Part shown: positions 45,337-53,898 of the stretch, piece after piece
How the letters are laid out: every line of letters starts with the position of its first letter
Position numbering within the stretch: position 1 is the stretch's first letter
From: Imperialibacter sp040222385
Lineage (GTDB): Bacteria > Bacteroidota > Bacteroidia > Cytophagales > Cyclobacteriaceae
NCBI RefSeq assembly: GCF_040222385.1
Contig: NZ_JAVKDF010000022.1
Location: 62,001 to 126,000 of the forward strand
Direction of reading: 5' to 3'
Length of the DNA: 64,000 nucleotides
Program-made: the position numbers and the translations under genes
Notes under the pieces: model-generated
What the model saw: only the letters and a program-made list of their open reading frames with translations
Databases searched by the model: none
Told to the model about the DNA's origin: nothing

Positions 45337-46132
45337 TCACTAAAGCAATTTCCCAGTAATCAATATTTTGCATGTCAGGTGGTAGCATGCCAACAGGCCA
45401 GCCTTTGGCGGTAGTCTCCCAAAAATAGTAGTTTTTTCTACCTAAAGTAATGTGGTCGCCAGAAGACGGGATATTGAGTGCCAGCATGGCGTGCCGGTAT
45501 TCGTAGCTCACCACAATCATTGGGTCAAAATTCAACTTGCGAAGCAAAGAAAAGAGCAACACCGCCCTTGTATCGCAGTCGCCAGACAAAGTGTGCAAAA
45601 ACTCATAAGGCGACAGAATGCCAAACTTGGCCAGAGCTACGCAGGGATGCTTCTTTTTGTCAGCTTCAGAGCAGTCTCCGGAACTAATGAAATGGTAGGG
45701 AATGTCCTGAACGAAAGACACGGTCAACTCTGCCAGCGAGACAGCGTGGAGGCTGTCGAGCAACGCAGTTTGCAGAAGACTGTCCGCCATAAAGCCCACC
45801 CATTCATCGTTTTCTTCCACTAGCTGCTTGTACACACTCCCCCAATAGGCTCCATATTCATTGTTTGACGGACTGATAAGATTCCTTTTCTCCCTGCTCT
45901 GTTTGGCAAGGTCTTCATAGCTGCGATAATGCGTACAGTAGGAGGCCCTGTAGTCAATCAAATCCCAGTTTCTGTAATGAGTTCTGTCTGCGGTCAATGA
46001 ATCAAACTCGGTGTAGTCTTCGCACAATTCTGCCTCATAGGCAATCTCAGCATGCTTGAGCCCATTTATGAGTAAGCTGATGATCCAGAAGAACAGCAGA
46101 AACAGCCCGAAAAACCTGACAGCAGCTTTCAT
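45326..46132 (-). CDS. Membrane-anchored transglutaminase-like cysteine peptidase
   Basis: A 268-residue protein with one N-terminal membrane helix (residues 6-25), the rest being periplasmic. A transglutaminase-fold triad can be read: Cys in LSGDCDTRAVLLFSLL, His in SYEYRHAMLAL and the acid in YYFWETTAKGW. The domain therefore may hydrolyse or form amide bonds in peptides or peptidoglycan-like material; the substrate is unknown. It is the first gene of a unit with the overlapping DUF350 gene and probably the DUF4440 gene. Confidence 0.7.
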   Translation of the reverse strand: MKAAVRFFGLFLLFFWIISLLINGLKHAEIAYEAELCEDYTEFDSLTADRTHYRNWDLIDYRASYCTHYRSYEDLAKQSREKRNLISPSNNEYGAYWGSVYKQLVEENDEWVGFMADSLLQTALLDSLHAVSLAELTVSFVQDIPYHFISSGDCSEADKKKHPCVALAKFGILSPYEFLHTLSGDCDTRAVLLFSLLRKLNFDPMIVVSYEYRHAMLALNIPSSGDHITLGRKNYYFWETTAKGWPVGMLPPDMQNIDYWEIALVNEL

Positions 46133-46295
46133 ATTTGCATGGGCTTTATGCTACCATATCTCCTTATTGATATTTTCATGGATGATTGACCTCAACCTGG
46201 TGTTTTTGCAGTCTGATTGGTAGCAGCACGAGCTGATTTTTCACCTAAAATCGATACATTCATCAAAAATTCAAATAACCTCATCTTTTTATATC

Positions 46296-48038
46296 ATGAA
46301 GAAATTTAGCTACCTGCTGCTAGCAACATTTTTCGCCTACAGTTGTGAGCAGCCAGAGACTACTCTACTGATAAAGGAGGGCTCTGATTTGTCTGTCTCA
46401 TCTCCCATTGAGTCTGAATTGGCAAAAGGTGTAGCTGATACTTTCAGGATTCATCTCGAAAAGGGAGCGCTTGCCAGCGGGTTTGCTGACCAGCGCACGG
46501 TAGATGTGGTGGTGAAAGTATTTGGTCCGGAGAATCAGCTGCTGGGCGAGTTTGATAACCCGGCACGAGGGCCTGAGCCATTTCAGCTGGCAAGTGAGGG
46601 AGGCTTGTACAAGATCGTAGTATCGCCTTTTGAGGACGGTGAAGGTGAATACGTGATGGTGCTGGAAAGAGTAGAAGCCATTGCCAACACCAAAGAAGGC
46701 AAGATTGACCAGCTGATGAAGTTTGCCCTCGGCCCCGATGAAGCTGTGCCGGGAGCGACGGTTGCTGTGGTTGAAGATGGCAAGGTGACCTTTAGCAAGG
46801 GCTATGGCTATGCAAACCTTGAATATGATATAAAAAACACACCAACGACTATTTTCCACGTGGCTTCAGTCTCCAAGCAGTTCACAGGGTTTGCCATCGC
46901 CATGCTCGCCGACCAGGGCAAGATTTCCATGGACGACGACATCAGGAAGTACCTGCCAGAAATGCACGACTTTGGCGAGAAGATCACGCTCAATCACCTG
47001 GTACACCACACCAGCGGGCTGAGGGATCAATGGAGTTTACTGGCGCTTGCGGGCTGGCGCTTGGATGATGTAATCACCAGAGAGCAGGTGCTGAGACTGA
47101 TTTTTAAACAGACGGAACTCAACTTTAAGCCGGGCGAGGAAATGCTTTATTGCAATACAGGATTCACGCTGCTGGCGGAAATCGTGTCGAGGGTTACAGG
47201 GCAGTCTTTTGCCGAGTGGACAAAGGCCAACATGTTCGACCCCCTTGGAATGAAGAACACGCTTTTTTACGACGACCATGAGAAGATTGTGAAGGGACGA
47301 GCGTACTCATATTACAAAAATGACCACGGAGAGCTAAAGAAATCGGTGCTCAGCTACGCCAACGTGGGCGCCACCAGTCTGTTTACTACGGTAGAAGACC
47401 TGGCACTTTGGGCTGTCAATTTTGAAAATGTTAGTGTAGGTAACGACAACGTTATGAAAATGATGGATCAGCGTTATATTCTCAACAAAGGCGACACCAT
47501 GGGTTATGGGTTCGGACAGGGAATAGGAAACCACAAGGGACTGGTTAACAAAACCCATGGCGGAGCCGACGCTGGTTATCGCACGTTCATCAATCGTTTT
47601 CCTGAGCAGCGTTTTTCAGTCATTGTTTTCAGCAACCTGGCGTCATTCAATCCTGGGAATATTGCCTATCAAATTGCCGACATCTACCTCAAAGATCAGC
47701 TAACAGAGATTCCAGCTCAACCATTGGAAGCTCCTCCGGCTGACGATCAGCCTAAAGAGGACTTTGATGCATCTTCGGTAACTCTGTCGGAATATACAGG
47801 CCGATTCTACAGTCCCGAGCTTGAAACGACCTACATGCTTGAGGTAGTCAACGATACGCTCGTAGCTCACCATCAGAGGCACGATGATATTAAACTGACC
47901 ATTAAGCAAAAAGATGAATTTTCATCATCGGCCTGGTGGACTGGAAACATCAATTTTACCAGAAACAGCAGCAATACAATTAATGGCTTCAAAGTGAATG
48001 CCGGCAGGGTAAGAAACGTGGCTTTTGAAAAGCAATAA
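46296..48038 (+). CDS. Serine hydrolase, class C beta-lactamase/PBP4*-like lipoprotein
   Basis: A 580-residue lipoprotein (LLATFFAYSC near residue 17). A ~110-residue N-terminal beta domain precedes the beta-lactamase-like domain (~140-455): Ser191-V-S-K194 (SxxK), YCNTGF near 283 (YxN) and THGGADAGY near 430 (the KTG-equivalent HGG). A C-terminal DUF3471-like beta domain (~490-580; YTGRFYSPELETTY) follows. Enzymes of this group are mostly esterases or D-aminopeptidases rather than true beta-lactamases. The final A of its stop codon is the first base of the next gene's ATG, so the two are translationally coupled. Confidence 0.88.
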   Translation: MKKFSYLLLATFFAYSCEQPETTLLIKEGSDLSVSSPIESELAKGVADTFRIHLEKGALASGFADQRTVDVVVKVFGPENQLLGEFDNPARGPEPFQLASEGGLYKIVVSPFEDGEGEYVMVLERVEAIANTKEGKIDQLMKFALGPDEAVPGATVAVVEDGKVTFSKGYGYANLEYDIKNTPTTIFHVASVSKQFTGFAIAMLADQGKISMDDDIRKYLPEMHDFGEKITLNHLVHHTSGLRDQWSLLALAGWRLDDVITREQVLRLIFKQTELNFKPGEEMLYCNTGFTLLAEIVSRVTGQSFAEWTKANMFDPLGMKNTLFYDDHEKIVKGRAYSYYKNDHGELKKSVLSYANVGATSLFTTVEDLALWAVNFENVSVGNDNVMKMMDQRYILNKGDTMGYGFGQGIGNHKGLVNKTHGGADAGYRTFINRFPEQRFSVIVFSNLASFNPGNIAYQIADIYLKDQLTEIPAQPLEAPPADDQPKEDFDASSVTLSEYTGRFYSPELETTYMLEVVNDTLVAHHQRHDDIKLTIKQKDEFSSSAWWTGNINFTRNSSNTINGFKVNAGRVRNVAFEKQ

Positions 48039-48388
48039 TGGGAGCGCAATGGGATTTGTACATGATGGCTGTGCTGTATGTGTTGGCGGGAGTTAATCAT
48101 TTCGTTAACCCGACGTTTTATCTCCGCATTATTCCACCTGTTTTGAAATACAAGCAGCTGATCAATAGCGTAAGCGGCGGCACTGAGATAGTTTTGGGGG
48201 TCTTGCTCTTGACTCCTTACAGGTCGACCGCTGCCGTCGGCGTTATAGGCCTTTTGATCGCTGTGTTTCCCGCCAATGTATATCACCTGATGCAAAAGGG
48301 AGCCGGGATGAAGGTGCCCATTTGGGGGCTGTGGCTGAGGCTTCCGCTACAGGGGTTACTGATTTGGTGGGCATGGCAGTACGTTTAA
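48038..48388 (+). CDS. DoxX-like membrane protein
   Basis: A 116-residue protein with four hydrophobic helices. The motif MMAVLYVLAGVNHFVNPTFY and, later, LINSVSGGTEIVLGVLLL match the DoxX-like (DUF417-like small) family of unknown role; some members form a complex with thiol-redox enzymes. It shares one base with the preceding serine hydrolase stop codon. Confidence 0.8.
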   Translation: MGAQWDLYMMAVLYVLAGVNHFVNPTFYLRIIPPVLKYKQLINSVSGGTEIVLGVLLLTPYRSTAAVGVIGLLIAVFPANVYHLMQKGAGMKVPIWGLWLRLPLQGLLIWWAWQYV

Positions 48389-48443
48389 AGTAAGGCTAAA
48401 AAATAATATCACTTTCATGCTAAAAAACTGCTTTACTTTCCAT

Positions 48444-48451
48444 TAATTTTG
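48444..48451 (+). promoter_or_regulatory. Candidate -7 element TAATTTTG
   Basis: A perfect TAnnTTTG match 19 bases before the GNAT start codon, in the gap after the DoxX gene. It would give a leader of about a dozen bases. Confidence 0.4.
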
Positions 48452-48470
48452 CAGCAGTTTTATTAACAAT

Positions 48471-48965
48471 ATGGAAACAGAGCCCAGCCTGCTGGTTGAA
48501 GTAAAAACACCTGATTTACAGGAGTTTAAGGAAGTAACAAACGCCCCTCAAGTTCTTTTTGACATACTTCCTGACGATTGGCAGGAATGTATAGTGCCGT
48601 TCTGGGGTCGATACGCTGCTACAGCCCGTGTTTTTTGCTTGCTAAGTGATGAAAAAGTGCTGGGAGGAGGCATAGTATTCAGCACAATTCCGCCAGATAC
48701 GCTCGATGAAAAAATGGCTCAAGAGCTTTTTGACAAAGGCCTGCTTTATATCGGCTTTTTGTGGATTTCGGAAGAGATGAGAGGATGCAACCTTGGCTCT
48801 AAATGGATTGAGCAGGCAAGAAAGGTTTTTGACGACAAACAGTTCTGGCTCACAATAGACGATTACAGGTTAACCTCCTTCTACAAGAGAAACGGATTTC
48901 AGCTGATCGGGGAGGTTTCGAAAGATGAATCTGTTGAATGGGTAATGGCTGATACTGACGTTTAG
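48471..48965 (+). CDS. GNAT family N-acetyltransferase
   Basis: A 164-residue acetyltransferase with the acetyl-CoA site near residues 95-115: YIGFLWISEEMRGCNLGSKW (R-G-x-x-L-G-S variant of R/Q-x-x-G-x-G/A). The C-terminal FYKRNGFQLIGEV is the usual 'F..k.GF' closing strand. The acceptor, an amine on a small molecule, peptide or protein, is not identifiable. It has its own probable promoter and is convergent with the next gene. Confidence 0.85.
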   Translation: METEPSLLVEVKTPDLQEFKEVTNAPQVLFDILPDDWQECIVPFWGRYAATARVFCLLSDEKVLGGGIVFSTIPPDTLDEKMAQELFDKGLLYIGFLWISEEMRGCNLGSKWIEQARKVFDDKQFWLTIDDYRLTSFYKRNGFQLIGEVSKDESVEWVMADTDV

Positions 48966-48991
48966 GGTATCAGCGATTATTTTCAGGAGGT

Positions 48992-49717
48992 CTAATTTAG
49001 ACTGTTGTAGTAGGCAGCCAGCTTCTTCAAATCTTCCTTCTTACGGGAGATTTTTTCCTTTTTAACAAATTGCCTCATCTCGTCCTGGTGATCGGGTAAC
49101 CTTTCAACCAGCGCTTTCACCTTTGATATCTTGAATACCTCTCCTTTATCGAGCTGGTAGTAGTACTCGAAGCCCAGCTTGAGGTAGGTGGGGAGCGTTG
49201 GAGCACTTTCCATGGCTTTCGGAGCCTGTCCTGGTCGCAGCCTCACCACCTGTTTCATCATCACATTCAACCTACCGGTATCAATTACCTCAAAGAAGCC
49301 GAGGTTGTACTTGTTTGCCTCAATATACTCTCCCAATATGAACAAATGTTCACCCACCGACACCATGTCGATACTTAAAACAGGCTCCATCAGATAGGTA
49401 AAGTCTCCCCGCTTAAACTCCATTTGGTCGGCGTACATGTTGTACCGCATGGGCACCGGATTTGTCTTTCGATCCTTTTCTATAAATACGATGCCGTCTT
49501 TAAACTCGTCGTCCATATACGGAGAGCCCTCGTACTCTTCACCCTTGTTGGCTCCTGTAATTGCCTTTGAGTAGTTGATATAGTCCTGATAGTCTACCAC
49601 ATTCCTATCCTTATAGGAAACTATCTGGGCGTTTATCACGTCAGTGCAAAGCAGCAGTAAAAAGCTCACTATAATAAGCTTCCTGAGGCGGTTAATGTAT
49701 CCGGGGACAGAGTTCAT
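48992..49717 (-). CDS. Exported protein of unknown function
   Basis: About 241 residues from the ATG at 49717; an in-frame ATG at 49738 adds seven. A signal peptide (RKLIIVSFLLLLCTDVINA) is followed by a mixed alpha/beta body with GIVFIEKDRK, MRYNMYADQMEFK and FTYLMEPVLSID, a pattern I have seen in conserved Bacteroidota exported proteins without known function. The C-terminal ~45 residues are Lys/Glu-rich and helical (KKEKISRKKEDLKKLAAYY). It stands alone and converges on the GNAT gene. Confidence 0.7.
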   Translation of the reverse strand: MNSVPGYINRLRKLIIVSFLLLLCTDVINAQIVSYKDRNVVDYQDYINYSKAITGANKGEEYEGSPYMDDEFKDGIVFIEKDRKTNPVPMRYNMYADQMEFKRGDFTYLMEPVLSIDMVSVGEHLFILGEYIEANKYNLGFFEVIDTGRLNVMMKQVVRLRPGQAPKAMESAPTLPTYLKLGFEYYYQLDKGEVFKISKVKALVERLPDHQDEMRQFVKKEKISRKKEDLKKLAAYYNSLN

Positions 49718-49874
49718 AGCAGTTGGTATTCGGCGCAAAAAAGGATAAAGATAAAAAAACGGCTATCGCCATAAAATCATTTTCCGAAAACTGTCAATAG
49801 AATCGCAGTCGCCGCAAGAAAATCCTGATATGGCGCCCCGAAGAAGGGCAGTCAGTATATGAATTCGCAACAAT

Positions 49875-49902
49875 AAAAAGGGCTCAAAAAGAGCCCCTTT
49901 TA
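49875..49902 (-). terminator. Rho-independent terminator downstream of the 167-residue exported protein
   Basis: On the minus strand GGGGCTC, a TTTTT loop and GAGCCC form a hairpin with one bulged G, extended by A-U pairs and followed by TTTTTATTG. It lies about 30 bases after the stop at 49933. Confidence 0.75.
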
Positions 49903-49932
49903 CCATATCAGCACAACATTTAAACTAAAAAC

Positions 49933-50436
49933 TCAAATCAGGGTAATGTATTGTGTCGTTTTCCACTCGCCACTTAGCATCATCACTTTCTCCACCAACA
50001 GTTTGTAATTCTTCTGTCCGTATAAAAACTCGATTACCAGCGAGTTTGTGCCATCTGCCCGGGGAGCTTCTGTTTCGTAAGCGCCGACAAATATTACTTC
50101 CGACCACTCAATACCAAGCTCACAGCCAGCATAGAAAGTTCTTAAATAAGCCGACTCAATCTCGGGCTTTATCCTTTTTTGGTAAACCTTGGCAAAGTCT
50201 TTTTTGGCCACGTCCAGAAACACGCTGTACGCTTCGGAATTGGCCATCATTAGACCGTGGAGTTCTTCCAATGATGGGAACAGATGATAATACTCTTTGA
50301 TGGATTTGTTCTGAAACGAACTCAGAATTTGCCTGCCGAGGTTTTCAGCGGCCGTACCCTTCTCTTCCTCAGGCGAATGAGCCGTTGCGAAGTGTATTCC
50401 GAGCAACAAAGTTGAAAAAATAGCTAGTGCTTTCAT
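49933..50436 (-). CDS. Exported protein of unknown function
   Basis: A 167-residue protein with a signal peptide (MKALAIFSTLLLGIHFATA, cleaved near 19). The mature part is mostly helical in the first half (EEEKGTAAENLGRQILSSF, EYYHLFPSLEEL) and beta-rich later (NSLVIEFLYGQKNYKLL, GEWKTTQYITLI). I do not recognise a family. Spacing of 25 bases to the cytochrome gene upstream on the same strand and the terminator after it suggest a two-gene operon. Confidence 0.7.
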   Translation of the reverse strand: MKALAIFSTLLLGIHFATAHSPEEEKGTAAENLGRQILSSFQNKSIKEYYHLFPSLEELHGLMMANSEAYSVFLDVAKKDFAKVYQKRIKPEIESAYLRTFYAGCELGIEWSEVIFVGAYETEAPRADGTNSLVIEFLYGQKNYKLLVEKVMMLSGEWKTTQYITLI

Positions 50437-50461
50437 TAATTGTATGTTTGAAAAATAGACG

Positions 50462-51127
50462 CTAATTCTTGACGTTAACAGCTACAATGTCTTGTGGTGG
50501 GATCGGCGCCGGAACTGCATTTGGCACGGGCTTTATAGATTGCAGGTAAGCAAAAATGGCCTTCAGATCCTGATCTGTCATTTGCTGGTACATCTGCCAG
50601 GGCATTGGCGGTAGCAGGTCACGTGCTCTTTCCAACCCCTTCGACTTGCCTTTTCTGATGGCGGTTTCGAATTGCTCATAGGTCCAACGACCGGTTCCGG
50701 TGGCATCGTCGGGTGTTAGGTTAGCGGAGAACGAAATACCCCATGGGCCAACAGCAGCCGTGAGACCTTGAGAAAACAGTATCCAGTCTTGCTGCATTGG
50801 TATGCTAGCAATCGCTTCGCTTGCCGGATGCCCTGACAAAAGACGAGTGGTATCCAGGGCAGGCCCCTGTGGAGTCATTACCTTAGGCGTATGGCAATCG
50901 TGGCAGGCGCTGGTATTTACAAGGTATTGGCCACGGAGAATTTGCTCTTTTTTTGCCACCTCTGGCGATATTTGTTGCTCGTTCACAGCTGTTGATGGAG
51001 AGCAGGAGTACACAGCGGCGGCGAAAGCCACAAAGCATGCCATCTGAAGGATGCTTGAGTGTAGCGCCTTAATGAACCTGTTTTTCGTGTTTACATTGTT
51101 TGATCGAAGATTGTCTAACATTTTCAT
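50462..51127 (-). CDS. Membrane-anchored c-type cytochrome (c-553/diheme-like fold, one heme motif)
   Basis: A 221-residue protein. An N-terminal hydrophobic segment around residues 27-42 ends in VYSC, possibly a lipobox, after an unusually long polar leader; starts at 51121 or 51043 are also possible. The heme site is CHDCHTPK (~75-80), with a likely distal Met in LLPPMPWQMYQ; YLVNTSACHDCH … GPWGISFSANLTPDD … GRWTYEQFETAIRKG match cytochromes of the c-553 type found with alcohol or sugar dehydrogenases. It should carry electrons in the periplasm. First of a probable two-gene unit. Confidence 0.82.
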   Translation of the reverse strand: MKMLDNLRSNNVNTKNRFIKALHSSILQMACFVAFAAAVYSCSPSTAVNEQQISPEVAKKEQILRGQYLVNTSACHDCHTPKVMTPQGPALDTTRLLSGHPASEAIASIPMQQDWILFSQGLTAAVGPWGISFSANLTPDDATGTGRWTYEQFETAIRKGKSKGLERARDLLPPMPWQMYQQMTDQDLKAIFAYLQSIKPVPNAVPAPIPPQDIVAVNVKN

Positions 51128-51148
51128 GGTTAAATTATTATGATTTGA

Positions 51149-51173
51149 CCGGTTTTACGAAACAACTAACCGG
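51149..51173. promoter_or_regulatory. Dyad CCGGTT…AACCGG upstream of the cytochrome gene
   Basis: A 6-bp inverted repeat with a 13-base spacer lies 22 bases upstream of the cytochrome start codon, in the region shared with the divergent AraC regulator. It could be an operator, though such short arms may be chance. Confidence 0.3.
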
Positions 51174-51324
51174 CCAGCCTACGTAAAAAAGAGAGAATAG
51201 TACGTGAAAACACTTTCCTTCTATTTGCAGCTCTTTGTATGTTTTTTTTGCTGAAGCGAAACTTATAGACGGCTTTTTTCGTGGAAGAGCTTTATCATCG
51301 GCCTGATGGTCGGTATTTTTTAAT

Positions 51325-52338
51325 ATGAGTGACTACATTACGCTTGACTCCCCCAATGTTCCGATATTGAGGCATGGGGAGAACGACACCACTCCCTATG
51401 GTGTTTTTATTAAGTCTCCTGCTGAGGCGGATACGCTGCCGGACTCGGAACTTGCATCTTTCAAATCGAGAGACATGTACCTCCCAAATTTCTCCATTCG
51501 GGAGGTTGAGGGGATATTCTCAAGGGATGTGGTGCTTAAAAACCTCCGCAGTGAGGGAGCGGATCTTCCTGGAAGCTGCCTTTTAATGAAAGCTGATGTA
51601 AAGACTTATCTGAGTGGATCGAACCAGGTTATAGCCACTAAGCAAGCTTCTCAAAACTTCAAATTTAACCCCAACAACGAATACCGTCATCATATAACAG
51701 CTAACAGCGAGCTTCATTATGTTCACGTGTCGTATGCACCGGAATATCTCGATAGCTTCCTGCCGCAAAACGAGCCATGGGCTGACTGGGTGAGGGAAAA
51801 GATAGCCAAAAAAGAAAGGGTTTTTGGAAAAGAGTATCAGCCGCTCAGCCTTGCTCAGCTCAGGGCCATTCAAACCCTAACCGATTGTCCGTTGGTTGGG
51901 AGTTTGGGTGTAATGATGGTTGAGACTTCTGTAACCCAGATTGTTTTATTGCAGCTACACTCGCTTTTTGCGGAGGAGTACAGGTTGACTGATAAGACTC
52001 AATCCCCTAGAAGGGATCAGGACCTGGTGCACACAGTCAAGCAATACCTCCGAAACAACTATTTGGAGGATCATTCCATTGCTGGTCTTGCCAGGCAGTT
52101 TGCAACTAATAGCAATAAGCTGATGTTGGTGTTCAAATCCGTAGAAGGAAAAAGCATCTTTGAATACATAAGCGACCTAAGAATGCAACATGCGGTGCAT
52201 CTTCTTCACGACAAAGACGTGAAAGTTTCAGATGTGGCTCGAACGCTCGGCTACAAAAACCCGAACCATTTTTCTACAGCTTTCAAAAGGATTTACGGTG
52301 TTGTGCCAACTGAATTCAGGTATAAACCAACATACTAG
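51325..52338 (+). CDS. AraC family transcriptional regulator
   Basis: A 337-residue regulator. The first ~235 residues form a sensor domain of unknown ligand; the C-terminal ~100 residues are the AraC DNA-binding domain with two helix-turn-helices (SIAGLARQFATNSNKLMLVFK and VSDVARTLGYKNPNHFSTAFKR, then VVPTEFR). It is divergent from the cytochrome c gene pair, which makes that pair the obvious candidate target. Confidence 0.88.
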   Translation: MSDYITLDSPNVPILRHGENDTTPYGVFIKSPAEADTLPDSELASFKSRDMYLPNFSIREVEGIFSRDVVLKNLRSEGADLPGSCLLMKADVKTYLSGSNQVIATKQASQNFKFNPNNEYRHHITANSELHYVHVSYAPEYLDSFLPQNEPWADWVREKIAKKERVFGKEYQPLSLAQLRAIQTLTDCPLVGSLGVMMVETSVTQIVLLQLHSLFAEEYRLTDKTQSPRRDQDLVHTVKQYLRNNYLEDHSIAGLARQFATNSNKLMLVFKSVEGKSIFEYISDLRMQHAVHLLHDKDVKVSDVARTLGYKNPNHFSTAFKRIYGVVPTEFRYKPTY

Positions 52339-52524
52339 CGGCTATTTTCCGGCAATTTTCGCCTCGGAAGATGTTTTTTTACGCTATCGTGCCAAATGAA
52401 GAACTTTTTAACACCAAATATCATTTTACTATCGCATAAACCTTTAGTGACGTCGATCTGAAAAGGCATAAAGAACATCTTTATTTCATCTAAATGCCTC
52501 AGAAAGAGAAACGTTCTCAAAATT

Positions 52525-52538
52525 AAAGGTTACCTTTG
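52525..52538 (+). promoter_or_regulatory. Promoter -7 element of the sigma factor gene within a palindrome
   Basis: TACCTTTG at 52531-52538 is a perfect TAnnTTTG match 22 bases before the start codon. It overlaps a perfect 6+1+6 dyad, AAAGGT-T-ACCTTT (52525-52537). Confidence 0.5.
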
Positions 52539-52560
52539 TCTTCACATTTAAAAAGCTTGG

Positions 52561-53424
52561 ATGAGACAACTCAAAATAAGTAAACAGATTACCAACAGGG
52601 AGAGTCAGTCTCTCGACAAGTATTTACAAGAAATTGGAAAAGTAGACCTCATCACCGCAGATGAGGAAGTGATCTTAGCCCAAAAGATCAGAGAAGGAGA
52701 TCAAATAGCACTTGAAAAACTAACAAAAGCCAATTTGCGCTTTGTTGTTTCAGTAGCTAAACAATATCAAACAGGTAGCCTCAGCCTTGGAGACCTAATC
52801 AGCGAGGGCAACGTTGGCCTGATCAAAGCGGCTCAGCGTTTTGATGAAACCCGTGGTTTCAAATTCATCTCGTATGCTGTGTGGTGGATTCGCCAGTCTA
52901 TTATGCAGGCATTGGCCGAGCAGTCTAGAATTGTGCGTTTGCCTTTGAACAGGGTAGGCTCTTTGAATAAAATATCGAAGGCATTTTCTGACCTGGAACA
53001 GAAATTTCAGCGTGAGCCTACTGCTGAGGAGTTAGCAGAAGTGCTTGATGTGAGCCTTAGTGAAGTGCTTGCTACACAGAAAGTATCAGGCCGTCAGGTA
53101 AGTATTGATGCACCATTTGTGAGTGGTGAAGAAAACGGCTTGCTTGATGTGATGGTTGACGAAAATGAAGAAAGACCTGACGCCGGCCTGATGGTGGCTT
53201 CTTTGCAAAAAGAAATTCAGCGTTGTTTGTCAACACTTACCGCCAGAGAAGCTGAAGTAGTATCATTCTACTATGGCATTAACGGTGAGCAGCGCATGAC
53301 ACTGGAAGAAATTGGCGACAAGTTCAATCTGACAAGGGAAAGAGTTCGCCAGATCAAGGAAACTGCTACTCGCAGGCTTCGCAGTGGCACCAGAAGCAAG
53401 ATATTGAAATCGTTTTTAGAGTAG
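52561..53424 (+). CDS. rpoD: Primary RNA polymerase sigma factor, sigma-70 group 1
   Basis: A 287-residue sigma factor, the short form without region 1.1 and the non-conserved insert that is standard for Bacteroidota housekeeping sigma. Region 1.2/2: SLDKYLQEIGKVDLITADEE, NLRFVVSVAKQY and FKFISYAVWWIRQSIMQAL (recognition of the -7 element). Region 3: RLPLNRVGSLNKI. Region 4.2: MTLEEIGDKFNLTRERVRQIKETATRRLR near the C-terminus (-33 recognition; quoted in part only). It directs transcription of most genes. Preceded by a -7 element it should itself recognise and followed by a strong terminator. Confidence 0.95.
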   Translation: MRQLKISKQITNRESQSLDKYLQEIGKVDLITADEEVILAQKIREGDQIALEKLTKANLRFVVSVAKQYQTGSLSLGDLISEGNVGLIKAAQRFDETRGFKFISYAVWWIRQSIMQALAEQSRIVRLPLNRVGSLNKISKAFSDLEQKFQREPTAEELAEVLDVSLSEVLATQKVSGRQVSIDAPFVSGEENGLLDVMVDENEERPDAGLMVASLQKEIQRCLSTLTAREAEVVSFYYGINGEQRMTLEEIGDKFNLTRERVRQIKETATRRLRSGTRSKILKSFLE

Positions 53425-53455
53425 ACCAGTGAGTAATTCAGTGCAAAAATATAAG

Positions 53456-53487
53456 AAGCACTTATCCGAAAGGGTAGGTGCTTTTTT
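53456..53487 (+). terminator. Rho-independent terminator of the sigma factor gene
   Basis: A 12-bp stem (two G-U pairs) capped by a GAAA tetraloop, ending GTGCTT and running into six T residues. It lies 32 bases past the stop codon. Confidence 0.9.
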
Positions 53488-53502
53488 GTTGATGTTAGGC
53501 TG

Positions 53503-53898
53503 CTAGGCTTCAGGTAGTTTCACCAGCTCTTCAAACAACCTGTCAAGCGTCTCCTCAGCATTTACGCACAAGCCGGGGTGTACTTTGGAGGTCTGCAGCA
53601 CGGTACTTCTGGCGGCTGTCAGCCAACGGAAACGTTCTGTTATTCCGAGCTGCCCGATTGGGCCTGCTTCTTTTCCTCCCTTGCAAATCTTCTCAAAGGA
53701 ATCTACATACCCTTTCAATTCACTAAAATCTGTCTTTTGGCAAAATCCCGACAGTCTTGACTCGTTCCAGTCAAATCGAGCCCGCAAAAACTTTTGCCCT
53801 GAGCACAGCAGAACCACACCCACGTTGAGAAACTCTTCACGCTCCACGTGTGGCACCACACGAACGACTGCATACTCAAATAGCTGTCTCTCTTGCAT
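53503..53898 (-). CDS. DUF3037 family protein
   Basis: A 131-residue protein; the ATG at 53898 (MQERQLFEYAVVRVVP) fits the family start better than 53916. The motifs FEYAVVRVVPHVEREEFLNVGVVL and FLRARFDWNESRL, with an Arg-Trp-Leu-Thr-Ala-Arg segment in the middle, are DUF3037 hallmarks. The family almost always sits beside a HipA-like kinase gene, as here: its start codon lies inside the last 23 bases of that gene. No function is known; partner or substrate of the kinase is the natural guess. Confidence 0.85.
   Translation of the reverse strand: MQERQLFEYAVVRVVPHVEREEFLNVGVVLLCSGQKFLRARFDWNESRLSGFCQKTDFSELKGYVDSFEKICKGGKEAGPIGQLGITERFRWLTAARSTVLQTSKVHPGLCVNAEETLDRLFEELVKLPEA

Noticed and set aside
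46296..48038. Reading the serine hydrolase as an antibiotic-resistance beta-lactamase
   Set aside because: Its HGG motif, extra N- and C-terminal domains and lipoprotein signal fit the esterase/peptidase relatives of class C enzymes, not AmpC.
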